A program made the position numbers and the translations under genes. A stretch of 64,000 bases of DNA from Tenodera sinensis (taxonomy: Eukaryota > Arthropoda > Insecta > Mantodea > Mantidae), in the NCBI GenBank assembly GCA_030765045.1, contig CM060962.1, positions 92,111,412 through 92,175,411 of the forward strand, written 5' to 3'. A model generated the notes under the pieces. That model did no database searches. It was not told the origin of the DNA and saw only the letters and a list, made by a program, of their open reading frames with translations. This document shows positions 23,023 to 34,189 of the stretch, one piece after another (within the stretch, counting starts at the first letter, position 1; each line of letters begins with the position of its first letter).

Positions 23023-23639
23023 TTCAGGGCCTGTCGATAACTAGGTCATTTGGGCCAGAAGTCAAAAGCTAAAAACAGGAAAACTCGCAAACTCCTAAGC
23101 TTCACAGTTAAAAAGTAAAAAGTGAAACTTAAAACAGAAGTTAAAAACTGATTGGTAAAAACAGTAGACAGCTAAAATACTAATAAGGTACAATGTTCCT
23201 GTTTAAAAAAGGCATAATCGTATCCTAAAAAGTCTAAAAAGCAACTGAAATACAAGTTAAACTTGCAGACCAAACCTAATACTGACAAACCTCAACATCT
23301 TATCTACAGAAACTAGGTCATCACTCATTATTAAGTGCAGTGTCAAACCCAGGCCAACGGAACAGCACTCATGAGCATACCGCACACATTCAAGTAGAAC
23401 ATGCAACACGGAAAGCTATACACTGCATGTCGGACAGACAGGTCCCGAGTTACCACGCAAAAGATGTCCATGAGTGGTACATATATGACCTATTCGTAAA
23501 TGGGTTGGAATAACCTCTGACTGGCAGGAGTGCCTACAAGACGTCAGAGTTGCACAGTGCCCTTGATAGTGCACACATGAGAGCCAGCTAACGCTTCCCA
23601 GGACTGCTGCCAGATTGCAAATAGAGAGCGACAGAAGTA

Positions 23640-24110
23640 CCACTATAAGGCATCCCTATAAGGCACAGTGTGTGTAGAATATGCCAGCAAACAGCATGCA
23701 GGCTTAACAGCCGCATCTGCCTCCTCATTGCCAGGGATCCATGTAAAAACTGTTATCCACCGAAGAGCAACTGTGAGACGAGTGTCTGAGTTTTCAGAAT
23801 GAATGTTGAGGTGCTGAGAAACTGTTGCAGAGCTTGAATATCGCTCAGAGTCGGAGCATATGATAAAATTTCCAGGAACTGAGCTGGAGATAAAAGAAAT
23901 AAAATATGGCATACAGATCAGTGGTAAATACTGAAATGGTGTCTGGAAGATGATTGTGAACCTCACTGTTATAAGCAAAACTACAGCCTGTGGCATCACC
24001 CACCTGTGAACCACTGGTGAATGCCAAAGAGTAATTCAAGTGCAGAAGTGGGGTGAAAAGCTGATAAAACACTGATTGAGAGAAGCTACCTTAGTAGAGT
24101 CCAAGAGCTT
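23640..24110 (-). pseudogene. LINE 1B RNase H domain
   Basis: Minus-strand frames give GDATGCSFAYNSEVHNHLPD, TDLYAI, FIICSDS, and FTWIPGNEEADAAVK. These are the RNase H blocks, including the aspartate of CSDS and the final (H)xxxNExAD motif. The domain removes RNA from the DNA-RNA hybrid. Frame changes break it. Confidence 0.8.
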
Positions 24111-24717
24111 GAGACCGAACCGGGCATGTTGGAGTTGCCATGGAGGATAACAGACAAGAGAAAACCATTCTACAGTAGGCATTTGGAGATCATGTGCAGT
24201 GAAGAGTTCACAAAACCAATATTACTTGGGCATGATATAGTGCTATTATGCATATAATGGTGAGCGAGATCTGGGTGCAAGACAAACTTAAAACAAGGGT
24301 GAACTGCCAACCTCACAATGTAAGAACACAGTGAAAATGAGCATCAAACAGACAGTGGAAGTTCACCAGAATCAGTGTACATACACTCGACACAACTAGT
24401 GCAGAACACCCCAGTAACAAGACAAACACTAGCAAGATGTACAGTGTCCAAAAGGTTAAGTTTTGAGGTAGATGCCATGCCATGCCATATATAAAACTGC
24501 CATAGTCTAGTTTGGACTGGACCAGACCAGTGAGCGATACAGCCTCAACATGGTGTGATTACTGCCCCAGGAGACTCTAGATAACACCCGGAGCACTCAA
24601 AGCGAACAATTGCAGGAAGCATGAAGTTGACAAATATGGTGCTCCCATGTGAGCTTACCATCGAGGTTAAGGGCCAGGAACTTGAGGTGCGGAACAAACA
24701 GGAAGGTTGTGCCATGC

Positions 24718-24844
24718 AAAATAAAAAAATCTGGTTGTTTAACGACGCTGTCAATTGTGATTGCACACTTAAAAACCACTGGTCTGAGCCAAATTTGAAC
24801 CCACGTCCTTGCGATCACAACCCACTGAGCCACCCAGACCAACA
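24718..24844 (-). mobile_element. SINE family B, internally shortened, in LINE 1B RT
   Basis: Has the tRNA-like head (inverse of CACTGAGCCACCCAGACC) and part of the body, but lacks the ACATGCCAGTAAATC segment. It is flanked by an exact 10-bp duplication TGTGCCATGC at 24708-24717 and 24845-24854. Confidence 0.92.
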
Positions 24845-25223
24845 TGTGCCATGCGAAGATCAGGAGGGTGTACAGCAGTAAGTCCATGAAAGTGGACACA
24901 CTTTTCATAGGTGAGAACTGAAAGCCAGTGCGAAGCACTCAGTACATATGTTACAGTCAGATGCAGTTGATGCTCAACACTACAAGAGCAATAGTATATA
25001 GCAAGTTGCCAAATACACTGACATAGGGATTCCCCACGCCTTTAATGGATACAGCAAAAAACGTTACACAGAGAATCGACCCCTAGGGCACAACGTTCTC
25101 CTGGATCCTATCTTGTGAGAGGTGTTTCCAATGTGGACACAAAGGAATACAGCTAAATGACCGCGTAAACCATAACCATGCAGAGTACAAAGGATACCAT
25201 TGCACCAGATAGTGTCACAGGCC

Positions 25224-25381
25224 ACTAACATTTTTTCTGAGGTTTTCCCTTTTTCCTGAGAAGATGAATATTGGGTAACAAAGCTCAATGGACCTTGGAC
25301 TCATTTGAGCATCATTTCACCCATTTCATTCATTCACGGTCCAATGACACTACATTGGAGGACATTAGCAACAAAAAAAGA
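25224..25381 (+). mobile_element. SINE family C, 5'-truncated, in LINE 1B RT
   Basis: Matches the body and tail of the SINE at 57021-57282 (GAGGTTTTCCC, CTGAGAAGA, CATTTGAGCATCATTTCACC, TTGGAGGACATTA). It is flanked by ATAGTGTCACAGGCC (25209-25223) and ATAGTGTCATAGGCC (25382-25396), a 15-bp duplication with one mismatch. It interrupts RT motif A. Confidence 0.92.
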
Positions 25382-26304
25382 ATAGTGTCATAGGCCTTCT
25401 GCAGATCAAAGAAGACACCCACATGCTGATTCAGGAGAAAGGCATTTTAGAGGTAAGCTACCAAGTGCATCACACTGTCAACACTGGAACGGTGGCAACG
25501 AAAACCACACTCAACATTGCCCAGCAGGTTATTCATCTCTAGGCACCACACTAGGGATCAGAATAACAATACCCTCTCACCAGAAAGACAGTAATACCTG
25601 CAGATGCCAGATAAGATAATATACACCCAGTAAGAAGGAGAATGCCCCAGGTGAAAGACGAGGCAATATTTGGCAGAGGATGTCATCGGGGCCAGGAGAA
25701 AAATCTTTTGCTAGAGATAAAGAATGCGCTAGCTTCGCAATAGTAAAAGGTGCACTGTATGAATTAGATACAGGCACTGTTAAAATCAAGGACTATCCAC
25801 TCTACAGATTCCTTGAGAGGTATAAGGACTATCGTAACCTGCTAGTAGCAGTGAAAGCATTTGCAAGTGCATTGGCCTATTCACAGGTTTAAGTGGAGCC
25901 ATGTATGGCAAGACCGGCAATGATCATCCAGCAACATGTGCCGTACATATGCCGCACAGCAGTCCACAGCTTTTATGCCAAACTGCGACAGGAAAGGGAA
26001 GAGAAGTAGGATTGACAGGATGTGCAGTTAGCACTGCAAAGTACAAAACATGCTCTAGTGTGAGAATATTTAAAGGCAATGAAGTTCTCCGTAGGATGTA
26101 AATGGAAAACATGCAGAGCACACTTGCACACTTTAATAGTTGTTCCTCAGTCCACCAAGATACAGGGACGTGTCATGATGTCGAACATCAAGGAATGCTG
26201 AAATCCATGAGAAAGATTGAACATGTAAAATATTCCTCCTTTTCATCAATGAGATGAATGAGGGAACGAGATTTACCCCAATCAGCCTTGAAAATAATCC
26301 GGTG

Positions 26305-27251
26305 CATAGTATATTGAGTAATACAGTAGGTATCATGCACAGGTTTCCCTGTAGAACACCATCTCCATGACGTAATGTGGTTATGTGTAGCTGTATGCTG
26401 TGGTCATCGTTGTCATAAAAATAGCTGCCTGAAGTTACAGATGCAGATTTTCCATACCAAATAAATCTGCTTGCTCAACTCTAACCATTACATTTAAATT
26501 ATTGAAGGTAAAGGAGCAATTGTTTAAAATATTAAATATAAACCTTAAATAACACAAGACTTGAAAGGGATAAAAGCCAAGATTTACCTGCAGGAAAGTC
26601 GCTTCTATATGTCCCATACACGAAGCAATTCCATCTGGTTTTGAGTTTCTTAGTCTATATGCTACATAGCTTGCCAACATTTCTAAAAGTTGCACATCTT
26701 GCTAAGCTGTGCCTGTGTTAATGTTTGAGTTGTTAACACAGGAAAAGAACTCATAATCCTTACATCCCTGCTGTTCTCGTATCTAAATTCCTTTCTTCTT
26801 CCCTTACTTCTTCTTCTGCCTCTTTATTGTCACTTTCAATTTCATTAATCATCATTGCACTTAATATAATGCTAATATCCCTTGCATAATCCTCAGACTT
26901 AATACCTTGGAACAAATTGCACCCAAGAAGCTAGGATTTTATTCTCTGATTCACAGTAGTTGGTAAGCGATGATCATGAAATCTATCTAGGCCCCTGATT
27001 TGAGAAAAACTACTCTCAACTACATCTTGATTACATTTTGATTCCAAAAAATATACTGCTACTGCACATAGGTGACTCACATCAAACCTTTCATTTAAAT
27101 ATTTTAGTGTTCTAAAATGAGCTAAACTATCACTAGTCCTGTCATTTCAATCAGAGCAAGTGCTAGCCGGCTACACCAGCTGACGTCACTAGCATGGAAG
27201 TCTACAGCCTATCCTGCTGGTGATACCTACTATATTAATCAACATACTGTG
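26305..27251 (-). mobile_element. P-like DNA transposon, short, nested in LINE 1B
   Basis: The left end CATAGTATATTGAGTAATA and the inverse of the right end CACAGTATGTTGATTAATA agree at 16 of 19 bases. The flanks ATCCGGTG (26297-26304) and ATCCAGTA (27252-27259) fit an aged 8-bp duplication. LINE family 1 sequence is continuous across the insertion when compared with copy A. The 947-bp element keeps only the transposase C-terminal region on the minus strand, so it is a deletion derivative. Confidence 0.8.
26435..27160 (-). pseudogene. P-element/THAP9-type transposase C-terminal relic
   Basis: The minus-strand frame reads SDSLAHFRTLKYLNERFDVS and then CNQDVVESSFSQIRG followed by RFHDHRLPTT. 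This matches the NQDxLExxFSxIR...DHPxP block near the end of P-type transposases. Acidic sequence follows, then LASYVAYRLRNSKPDG, the LAGYVAxxL block. Stops near 26930 and 26760 break it. The N-terminal THAP finger and the first catalytic residues are missing. Confidence 0.75.
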
Positions 27252-27390
27252 ATCCAGTAAGGATGTCGTGTTGGCACAGGATGGTCATCGGATAGGTGAA
27301 TGTTAATGGGGTAATGATACTGCCAGTTAAATTGGAAAGTAATGGCCAATTAAGAAGTGGAGTTAAGCTGTGTAGTATTTCCGCCTAACA
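27252..27390 (-). mobile_element. LINE family 1 copy B, endonuclease-side remainder
   Basis: CAGTAAGGATGTCGTGTTGG and the following blocks match copy A at 14490-14600. This places the P-like element inside the LINE. Confidence 0.75.
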
Positions 27391-27949
27391 ATGGGTGTCC
27401 AGAAATGGAACTTTAATCTGTCATAATTAAGGAAATAGTTTATTAATTATCCATGTTTTTTTAGTAATTTCTTTGAAAATTATATCAAACAAAAGTCCTT
27501 GTAGAATTATATTTATGTTCTGAGTTTCATAAAGGTTAATAAATAAACACAGGCACAGTTACGCAGGGAAATCTGCAAGTTTCCCGCCAAGAAAACAAAA
27601 TAATTCATGTGGTCGTTGTTACAATTTTGGCGTGAGGCAATAAAACGCTGTCATTATATTATTGTTGCTGCCTTCCTAAAGTACCGCGAGTCTCTCAACG
27701 AACTTGCGAACCGTTGCTAAAGTTTAAATGTTTAAAGAGAAAACAAATGAACATCAAAGCCCAATAAGAATAGCCAATCAGGAGAAAAGCATTGGTGAGA
27801 AAGTCAACAGTTCAGTGCTACCAGGTGTAAGGGAAGGTTGTGTCTGCGGGTCGCGGAATAGACGCCACGTTATTAGGAAGTGTTTTGTCAAGTGCCACTG
27901 AGTCGCTACACGTCCAGTGATTGTATATTATTTATATAGGTATTGGGAT
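27391..27949. other. No gene seen
   Basis: AT-rich unique-looking sequence followed by a GC-richer patch (27640-27860). No coding block recognised. Confidence 0.4.
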
Positions 27950-29479
27950 TCATTCGGCACAGCAGGAGATCATAATATAGTTAACGGGTGGAAGATAGAA
28001 CTTGCAGAGTTTCCTGTAACCCGAAGTGCCAATAGGGGAAGTGCATCTTGTGTTTTTCTTCCGAGGAACCCCGCATAAAACCCATTCCTCCTCATCATCG
28101 TTGTCGGTGCAACCACATACTGTAAGTCTACAGTGTTTACATGAGGGCAGCGGACTGCTGACAACCTGAGGTGATAGCAGGTTTAAGTTGTTCAAATTGC
28201 CACTGTGCTTCAGGAAAGGTGAGGCATTCCTTAACACATAGTTCCTGTATACAGTTTTCATCCACGAACTTCAGACACTGTCGCAAGTTAGATGGATGAC
28301 TCCCTCCACAGTTCACACAGTAAGGGTCATGGGTACACGACATGCCCTCATGTACTAATAAGCCACAACACCCACAAACAGAAGGATTGTTGCACAAGGT
28401 CCTAATATGTCTAAACTTCTGGCAATGAAAACAGTGCATAGTAATGTACTCCAGCACGCTCATACCCACAAAAAAGGTGTATTCCAGCAATACAGTACCC
28501 TTGAACGTGAGATACACCACACATAATGGGTACTCTTTGCCATTCTGTTTTCAAGATAGCCAGTACATTTGACACACTTGTTAATCCGAGAGGTGGGTGA
28601 CTATCTCCTTGTTTGTCAGATCATCCAGACTGGTGACAACTCCCCTACATGAATTGAGCAATTTGTGTGGGGCTATCCGGATGAGGTAGGATCCCAACAA
28701 ACTTGCTTTCAACAACTTCTAGGATAGGTCTGTGGTATGCATCTCAATCAACAGCGTACCATCTCGAAATCGCGTCATGTTTTCCACTGGGCCACACACC
28801 TGTCAACTTTGCGTTTTATATAAAATGGGCTAAGGTGCTTGATGTTTCTCTATCACAAGTCAAGGTCAGCACTGAAAACAAATCACTAAGAGGCGGTTTT
28901 GCACAGATGTATTTTGAATGGGATCCCCATCCGGAACCATCTGCATCAGCCTGCCATCCGGGGTTAGTGATTAAACACACCATATCTTCATGGTCTGGAC
29001 CATCAGGGAGACCCCTCCCATGACCAATCTCAAAGTGTACTTCAGAGGAGCTACGCTCCAATCTCCACTGCCTGTCCATATATATAAGCTTTCACCACAC
29101 ACACCCTGGCTTTAAGCCCCTACCACAGGAATAACCACCTGTGGCTCCCCACTTTAGGCTGCACCTGTGTGCAATAGATGCGGATTCAGGGGACTTGTGG
29201 TTCATTACATCAGGGTAACACGTTCAGCCCATGATACTAACCAAACGGCACATGGCCATCAGGGAATTAACACAGGCCAGGCCCTCAGAGAGCTACGTGG
29301 ATGTACATGACGGTGTGGACAGGCTCTGCACCTAAGGTTACACATAGGACGAAGTGAACGCCTGACCTTTGCGCCTGAGACCCCTAAGTGCAAGTATGTC
29401 AGAAGATGCACTGAAACTGTGGGAAAGGACAATGGAGATAGAAGATACCTGCTGGTAAGGTAGGAATTAAATTATTTAG
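27950..29479 (-). mobile_element. LINE family 1, copy C (5' UTR and ORF1)
   Basis: The 5' UTR lies at 29479-29090, the ORF1 N-domain at about 28760-28540 (LLNSCRGVVTSLDDLTNKEI), and zinc knuckles at 28470-28290 (HCFHCQKFRHIRTLC, CGCCGLLVHEGMSC, CVNCGGSHPSNLRQC). The knuckles are well preserved in one frame to 28137. ORF2 is absent, so the copy is 3' truncated or rearranged. A SINE follows its 5' end at 29480. Confidence 0.8.
28137..28520 (-). pseudogene. LINE 1C ORF1 zinc-knuckle region
   Basis: One open frame of 127 codons. VVYLTFKGTVLLEYTFFVGM precedes three CCHC-type knuckles and a C-terminal helix (ENCIQELCVKECLTFPEAQ). The best preserved piece of ORF1 for this LINE family in the window. 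It would coat LINE RNA. Confidence 0.8.
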
Positions 29480-29696
29480 ATTATTTTGTTTAATGACGCT
29501 GTCAATTGCCAGGTTCATATCAGCATTGCTGGTGCTGGAATTTCATCCTGCAGGAGTTCTTTTACATGCCAGTAAATCTACTGACATGGAGCTGTCTTTT
29601 TAAGCACACTTAAAAACCATTGATCTGGGCCAGATTTGAACGCGCAACCTTAGGATCAGTAGGCCAGCGTCTAACCAACTGAGCCACCCAGATCGA
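29480..29696 (-). mobile_element. SINE family B, near full length
   Basis: Same head and body as 18257-18487, including TTACATGCCAGTAAATCTAC and GAGCCACCCAGATCG at the head end. It abuts the 5' end of LINE copy C. Confidence 0.9.
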
Positions 29697-30239
29697 CAAG
29701 GTTAAAGACAGGAGCTAATAAACCTAAGACCTCATAAACTAATAATTAGGGCCCAGATTTTATGTAATATCAAATTAAGAAATATGTACACGAATATCAC
29801 CAAAATTAGTGAAATATGTAAATAAATATATAATGAAGCATTTATATGTAACATTTTTTTGGCTACAAAATAGAAGTTCACACACAGGTAGCTAGCCAAA
29901 TCTCCATGTTAATCAATTCACTTCTGTTGTAAGCGCTGAAGTACAGGTGTCCCCCATTTAACTGTTTAAGTCACATTTGAATTGGATGCACAGTTAATTA
30001 TAACATACTTTTCCAAATGTTCTGTTGTCTCCTGTCTGACAATATGTTTTTATAAATTGAGAAAGACTCAACTCTCAACCCTCTGCATATTTATACAGTG
30101 CTAGGAATAATACTCTCAGGGGGTTCTACAATTTTACCATTAAATATGCGAGAAAAAATAAGATTTCAATACCCAGGGTTTTTGTTTATCACAGATAGTT
30201 AAGTGGAAACTACACTACCCACTTCACCTGGTATAGGTG
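29697..30239. other. No gene seen
   Basis: AT-rich sequence with no recognised feature. Confidence 0.45.
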
Positions 30240-31300
30240 AACTACAACGTCTGAACTGCATCTTCCATTATACCCATGGCTTCTTGAAGAGGTATACTTG
30301 AAGTCTCCGGAGTTTTGATTCTATTGGGAAGCTTGCTGAAGTGACTTGCAATGTGTGAAACTGAATTGAGCACTGTTGAATGCTGACAAAGATTCACGCA
30401 CAGATACTGCAGGATCAGAAGAAAAGTTCTCCATCACTGACTTCACAGCTTCAAAGTGCTTACTTTAGAAAATCACAGCTTCAATCAATGTTGCCCACAT
30501 TGTTATCACTGGCTCTGGAGGCAGAGGTACATCAGGTAACCGCTGCTTATAGCATTGTACACGATAAGGGCATTTCAAGAAAACCTTTGTTTCGAATATC
30601 TGTGCATTTACTTCTGTAAATTGATGTCTGTCTCTGCCACTCATTACAATGCAGAAGCTGCACATGTAACATGCACTAAAGTTTGGATAAAATACACTCA
30701 GCAATTTACCCACTTTCAATGTGCATGGTGCTGCATCTGTGTACATCAATAGGAGCCTATCTTCTTTTATGCCATCTGACCATAGTACCTTGTGCAAGTC
30801 CATTATAAATGAATCTAGTAATTGTTGAACTTGTTGTTGCCCCAAAGGTTTACAATAAATTAAACACAGTTTAAATGCACGCTCTGAGTCCAACTTGCAT
30901 ACTATTAGGATAGCAACAAAACAGCCTATGGCATCTCCGATGTTTTTCTAACATACCAACATGATAAGCATCCAAGTAATTCTTCTTGAGAGTACACTTG
31001 TCAGGAAAGTTTCGCTTGCAGTATTCGTATAAGAAATTTTTAAACTCAGATACCTGAAGGATGTTCCAGGGTATGTTCCCTGCAACCAATGTCATGCACA
31101 GTTCCTTTTAGAATTCACAATTTCAATGTGTAGGCTGTCCTTGCAAGTAGTACCCGTTTCTTTGAAGAAACCTGTTTATTCCTAATGTGTAGATTGCTTT
31201 CTAATGTTCAATTTGGGATTTCTCATACACCCTATACATTTATCACAAGTTTGGCAAAGGACTACTTTACCATCAGTGGTTAAAGCACTATCAATAGAAA
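30240..31300 (-). pseudogene. CGGBP1-like hAT transposase relic, second copy
   Basis: Minus-strand frames give VSEFKNFLYEYCKRNFPDK followed by CTLKKNYLD, then ACLIYC-like, LWSDGIKEDRLLLMYTDAAP, CFCIVMS-like sequence, and LPDVPLPPEPVITMWATLIE. These are the same blocks as in the element at 15023-17241. A possible BED-finger remnant (CQTCDKCIGC) lies near 31250. Two frames and several stops show it is dead. Its sequence differs from the first copy enough to be a different subfamily. No end repeats seen. Confidence 0.8.
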
Positions 31301-31638
31301 TCCATGTTTTCATCTTTGATGACAACTAAGACGCAACTGGTGCCATGGCTAACTTTAATGCAACTGACTGTTACAAATTCTGAAGCATTTGAGAATAAGT
31401 CTAGAAAGGAAAACGTTTAAGACAAGTCATTGTTGTCCACATCAAACTCGTGCAATTTAGGTTTGAATGTACCTAACAAATGTGTCGGACTGATGACAAT
31501 GTATGAGAAGCACAATAATGAAGCTTACAATTGTCTTTCCTTTCTTATTTTGTAATGAAAATGTATGGGATTGACGAAAATGTACAACTCCACAATAATA
31601 TTCAAATCTGTAAAATTCTGTATTAAACACAAAATACA

Positions 31639-33430
31639 GTGGAACCCTGTTTATCCAAAATAAAGGGGACAAAGTCATTGGATAACACAATTTTTTGGAT
31701 AATCAATAAAAAACATTTTTCATATATGATATGCTAATAAGAGATCATTGAGCATATAAATTTTAAACATAACTTAAGTTAGACAAATAAATCATAATTA
31801 TACATTATATATTTCTGCATCCAAGAGTGTAATCAGTTATTTTCTTCGTCTTTTTTTCTCAATTCATTTACAAGATGCTATGTCGCACCAGTGCTTCATG
31901 AACAAAATATCTGCGGGTGTCGCTTCACTGTTCTCTTCAACATATTGCAGGATCACCTGTAACAACATAGCATTTTTTAAAGTGCTATGTAAATTATCGT
32001 ACAATAACGTGTGTATGAATTTACTAATTACACAACAATGAAACTTTCTTACCTCCAGTGCCTTGAATCCTTCGTCCGCTGTCACTCGTTTGCCACCATT
32101 ATCACTATCGTCCCCTTCCAGGTCGTCAGCTTTGGTCATAAAGTTAATTACTAAATCCAAGATATCCTGGTCCGTGAAGTCCAGCTCTGAATCGTCAGAC
32201 TGCAACCAGGCGTCAATTTCACTGTGTCCAATTCCTTCACATCCTGGAATTTGTTGCACTAATTGTTTGATATTATCGCCATCTTCCTCATCTTCAAAAT
32301 CCAGTCCATCATAAGATTTATTCCACGGATTCTGGATGGATGTTTCCGTAATTGTCTCCCATGACTACGCACACCAGTACACAACATGTTTCATATTAAC
32401 TTCTTTCAAATCTGTAGTTAGGCTTACATCAGAAGTTTCACATTCCTGCAAAACACATCTTAACAAATACCCGCGATGTCGTTTCATTGCTTCCAGAATC
32501 CCTTGGTCTATTGGTTGGATTAGGCTTGTCACATTCTGAGGTAGAAATCAAACGACAATGCCGCCATTTCTTAAATCACTTGGATGTGTAGGTGCATTAT
32601 CCACTAATAATATTGCTTTCTTAGGCAAGTTCTTTCATTTTAGTAAATTTTCCACACTAGGTACACATGTCTTGTGGAACCATTCTGTGAAGATATCAGA
32701 TGAGATTCATGCACTTGTTTGAGCTTTATAATGAACTGGAAGTGCATTGTGAACTATATTAAGTGCTCTGGGGTTTTTTGACTTTCCTATACACAATAGG
32801 GGAAATTTGTGTTTACCGGAAACATTGGCACATGCTAAGACGGTGATTCCTTTTTTGCTCATTTTATGCTCTGGTGCGGAAGTCTCTTTTTGTGATGCCA
32901 ACGATTTTTTTGGCAACGTTTTGTAGTTCAATCCCATCTCATCTGCATTGAAGATCTGATCCTTTGTTAATCTTTAAATAAAATAAAAAAAATTCTGTTT
33001 TGAATACGTCAACAGCTTCGTTATCAGCTGATAATTTCTCCCAACTAAGGTGCAGTTGACGAATACCATATCTATTTTTAAATCTGTCTAACCAACCAGC
33101 ACTACCACTGAAATTATTAGCTTCTTCCCCCAACATTACCGCTAATAACTTAAGTCTTCTCTTGAATGATTGGCCCTGACAATGGCATCCCTTTCCCCAT
33201 TGCTGTGTAAACCAAAGAAACACGGCTTCGTTTAATTTTTCCAACTGAGCCACTTTCATTGTTTTCCGATTCTGTATTTTGCAGGAATGTTCCAACAGTT
33301 TGGATTTACATTTAATCCAATTGGAAATGGTTGATATTCCTACTCCATAATCAGAAGCACATTTCGCAAGAATGCCCCACTTTCCACACCCCTCACAGCA
33401 TCTAACCTATCCTTTATGGATACAAACACG
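31639..33430 (-). pseudogene. Tigger/pogo-type transposase relic
   Basis: The minus strand from 33430 gives a CENP-B-type helix-turn-helix region (RKTMKVAQLEKLNEAVFLWF, then SFKRRLKLLAVMLGEE and GWLDRFKNRYGIRQL). The DDE core follows (GLNYKTLPKKSLAS, ITVLACANVSGKHKFPLLCI, KSKNPRAL) and a C-terminal acidic tail (IDAWLQSDDSELDFTDQDIL). This matches jerky/Tigger-type proteins. At 31639 the sequence CAGTGGAACCCTGTTTATCC resembles a Tigger terminal repeat. A matching right end was not found. At least three frame breaks, including one at about 32700-32300, make it non-functional. Confidence 0.88.
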
Positions 33431-33966
33431 CTTTCTTTTACTTAACATCTCACTTGCATAGCAAAGTTATACCCTGGGAGATCTAACCTGGCACTTGACA
33501 GTCACATCGCTCACGCGGCTCATAAGGGGACAGGTAATAGGGCTCAGCTTATCACATCCAATCACGTTACAAATAGACTGTGTGACTGTCATATGACCAG
33601 AGGTGTGTACTCACCCATGTTGCAATATGTGCGTGTATTCCTGGCTTCTGCCTTCCATGTGTTTTGCCACTCGCAACAATATATTGTTTGATTGTTTAAT
33701 AAGTGCAGAGTGAAAGAGGGTAACTTACGGACAAATTATCGCCAAAACTAAAATTAATGATGAAATTAAAAAATTGTCTGACTGTAGCATTGTGTCCCCC
33801 AGTAGGTAGGAGGGGGCTAACGGGAATGACCCTGCGGTCACAAAACAATAGTGTTTGAGGGACAAGGGTACAATTGTAGCATTCCTTTGAGGACGTTGGT
33901 ACTTAAACTTGAACACTTGTGAAAGAGGATGGACAAACTATTGCAGGGATGAATAAAATACGGACA
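33431..33966. other. No gene seen
   Basis: Includes the expected right end of the Tigger element but no recognisable terminal repeat. Otherwise plain sequence. Confidence 0.4.
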
Positions 33967-34138
33967 ATTATTATTTATTTATCCCAACAAACCTACTGTT
34001 GGTGTTTTTAAACACACAAGCCATATGTGGGCAATGTTTAAGAGGTAGAATTGGAACTGAAAAATTCAATGCCACAGCAGGGATTTGAACCACAGACCCT
34101 CCGCTTACGAGGCAGGTGTTCTAACCATTAAGCTACTC
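33967..34138 (-). mobile_element. SINE family D, tRNA module reversed
   Basis: Starts with ATTTATTTATCCCAACAAAC and CTGTTGGTGTTTTTAAACAC, then GTTTAAGAGGTAGAATTGG. It ends with a tRNA-like piece on the minus strand (GGTTCAAATCCCTGC as B box and TAGCTTAATGGTTAGAACAC as A box). Compare 37495-37700, where the tRNA-like piece faces the other way. Confidence 0.8.
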
Positions 34139-34189
34139 CAAATGCACTCAATCAGTTTTTCCATGGCTGCACAAACATCCCTATTGGCC

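Larger units (their letters stand above)
24570..25790 (-). pseudogene. LINE 1B reverse transcriptase
   Basis: On the minus strand, APFTIAKLAHSLSLAKDF and SPGPDDILCQILPRL mark the RT fingers, GVFFDLQKAYDTI is motif A with the catalytic Asp, and VPHLKFLALNLDGKLTWEHH is the thumb. Two SINEs split it, one precisely in the AYDTI motif. The FADD box is not recognisable. Not functional. Confidence 0.85.
23030..26304 (-). mobile_element. LINE family 1, copy B (ORF2 RT, RNase H and 3' UTR)
   Basis: Read on the minus strand from 26304: endonuclease-RT linker, RT, RNase H, then a 3' UTR ending at the microsatellite near 23030. It contains SINEs at 24718-24844 and 25224-25381. The LINE sequence resumes on the far side of the P-like element at 27252-27390 (compare copy A 14480-14600). 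It is decayed by many frame changes. Confidence 0.85.

Noticed and set aside
33460..33720. Right terminal repeat of the Tigger element
   Set aside because: I looked for the inverse of CAGTGGAACCC and found no convincing match.
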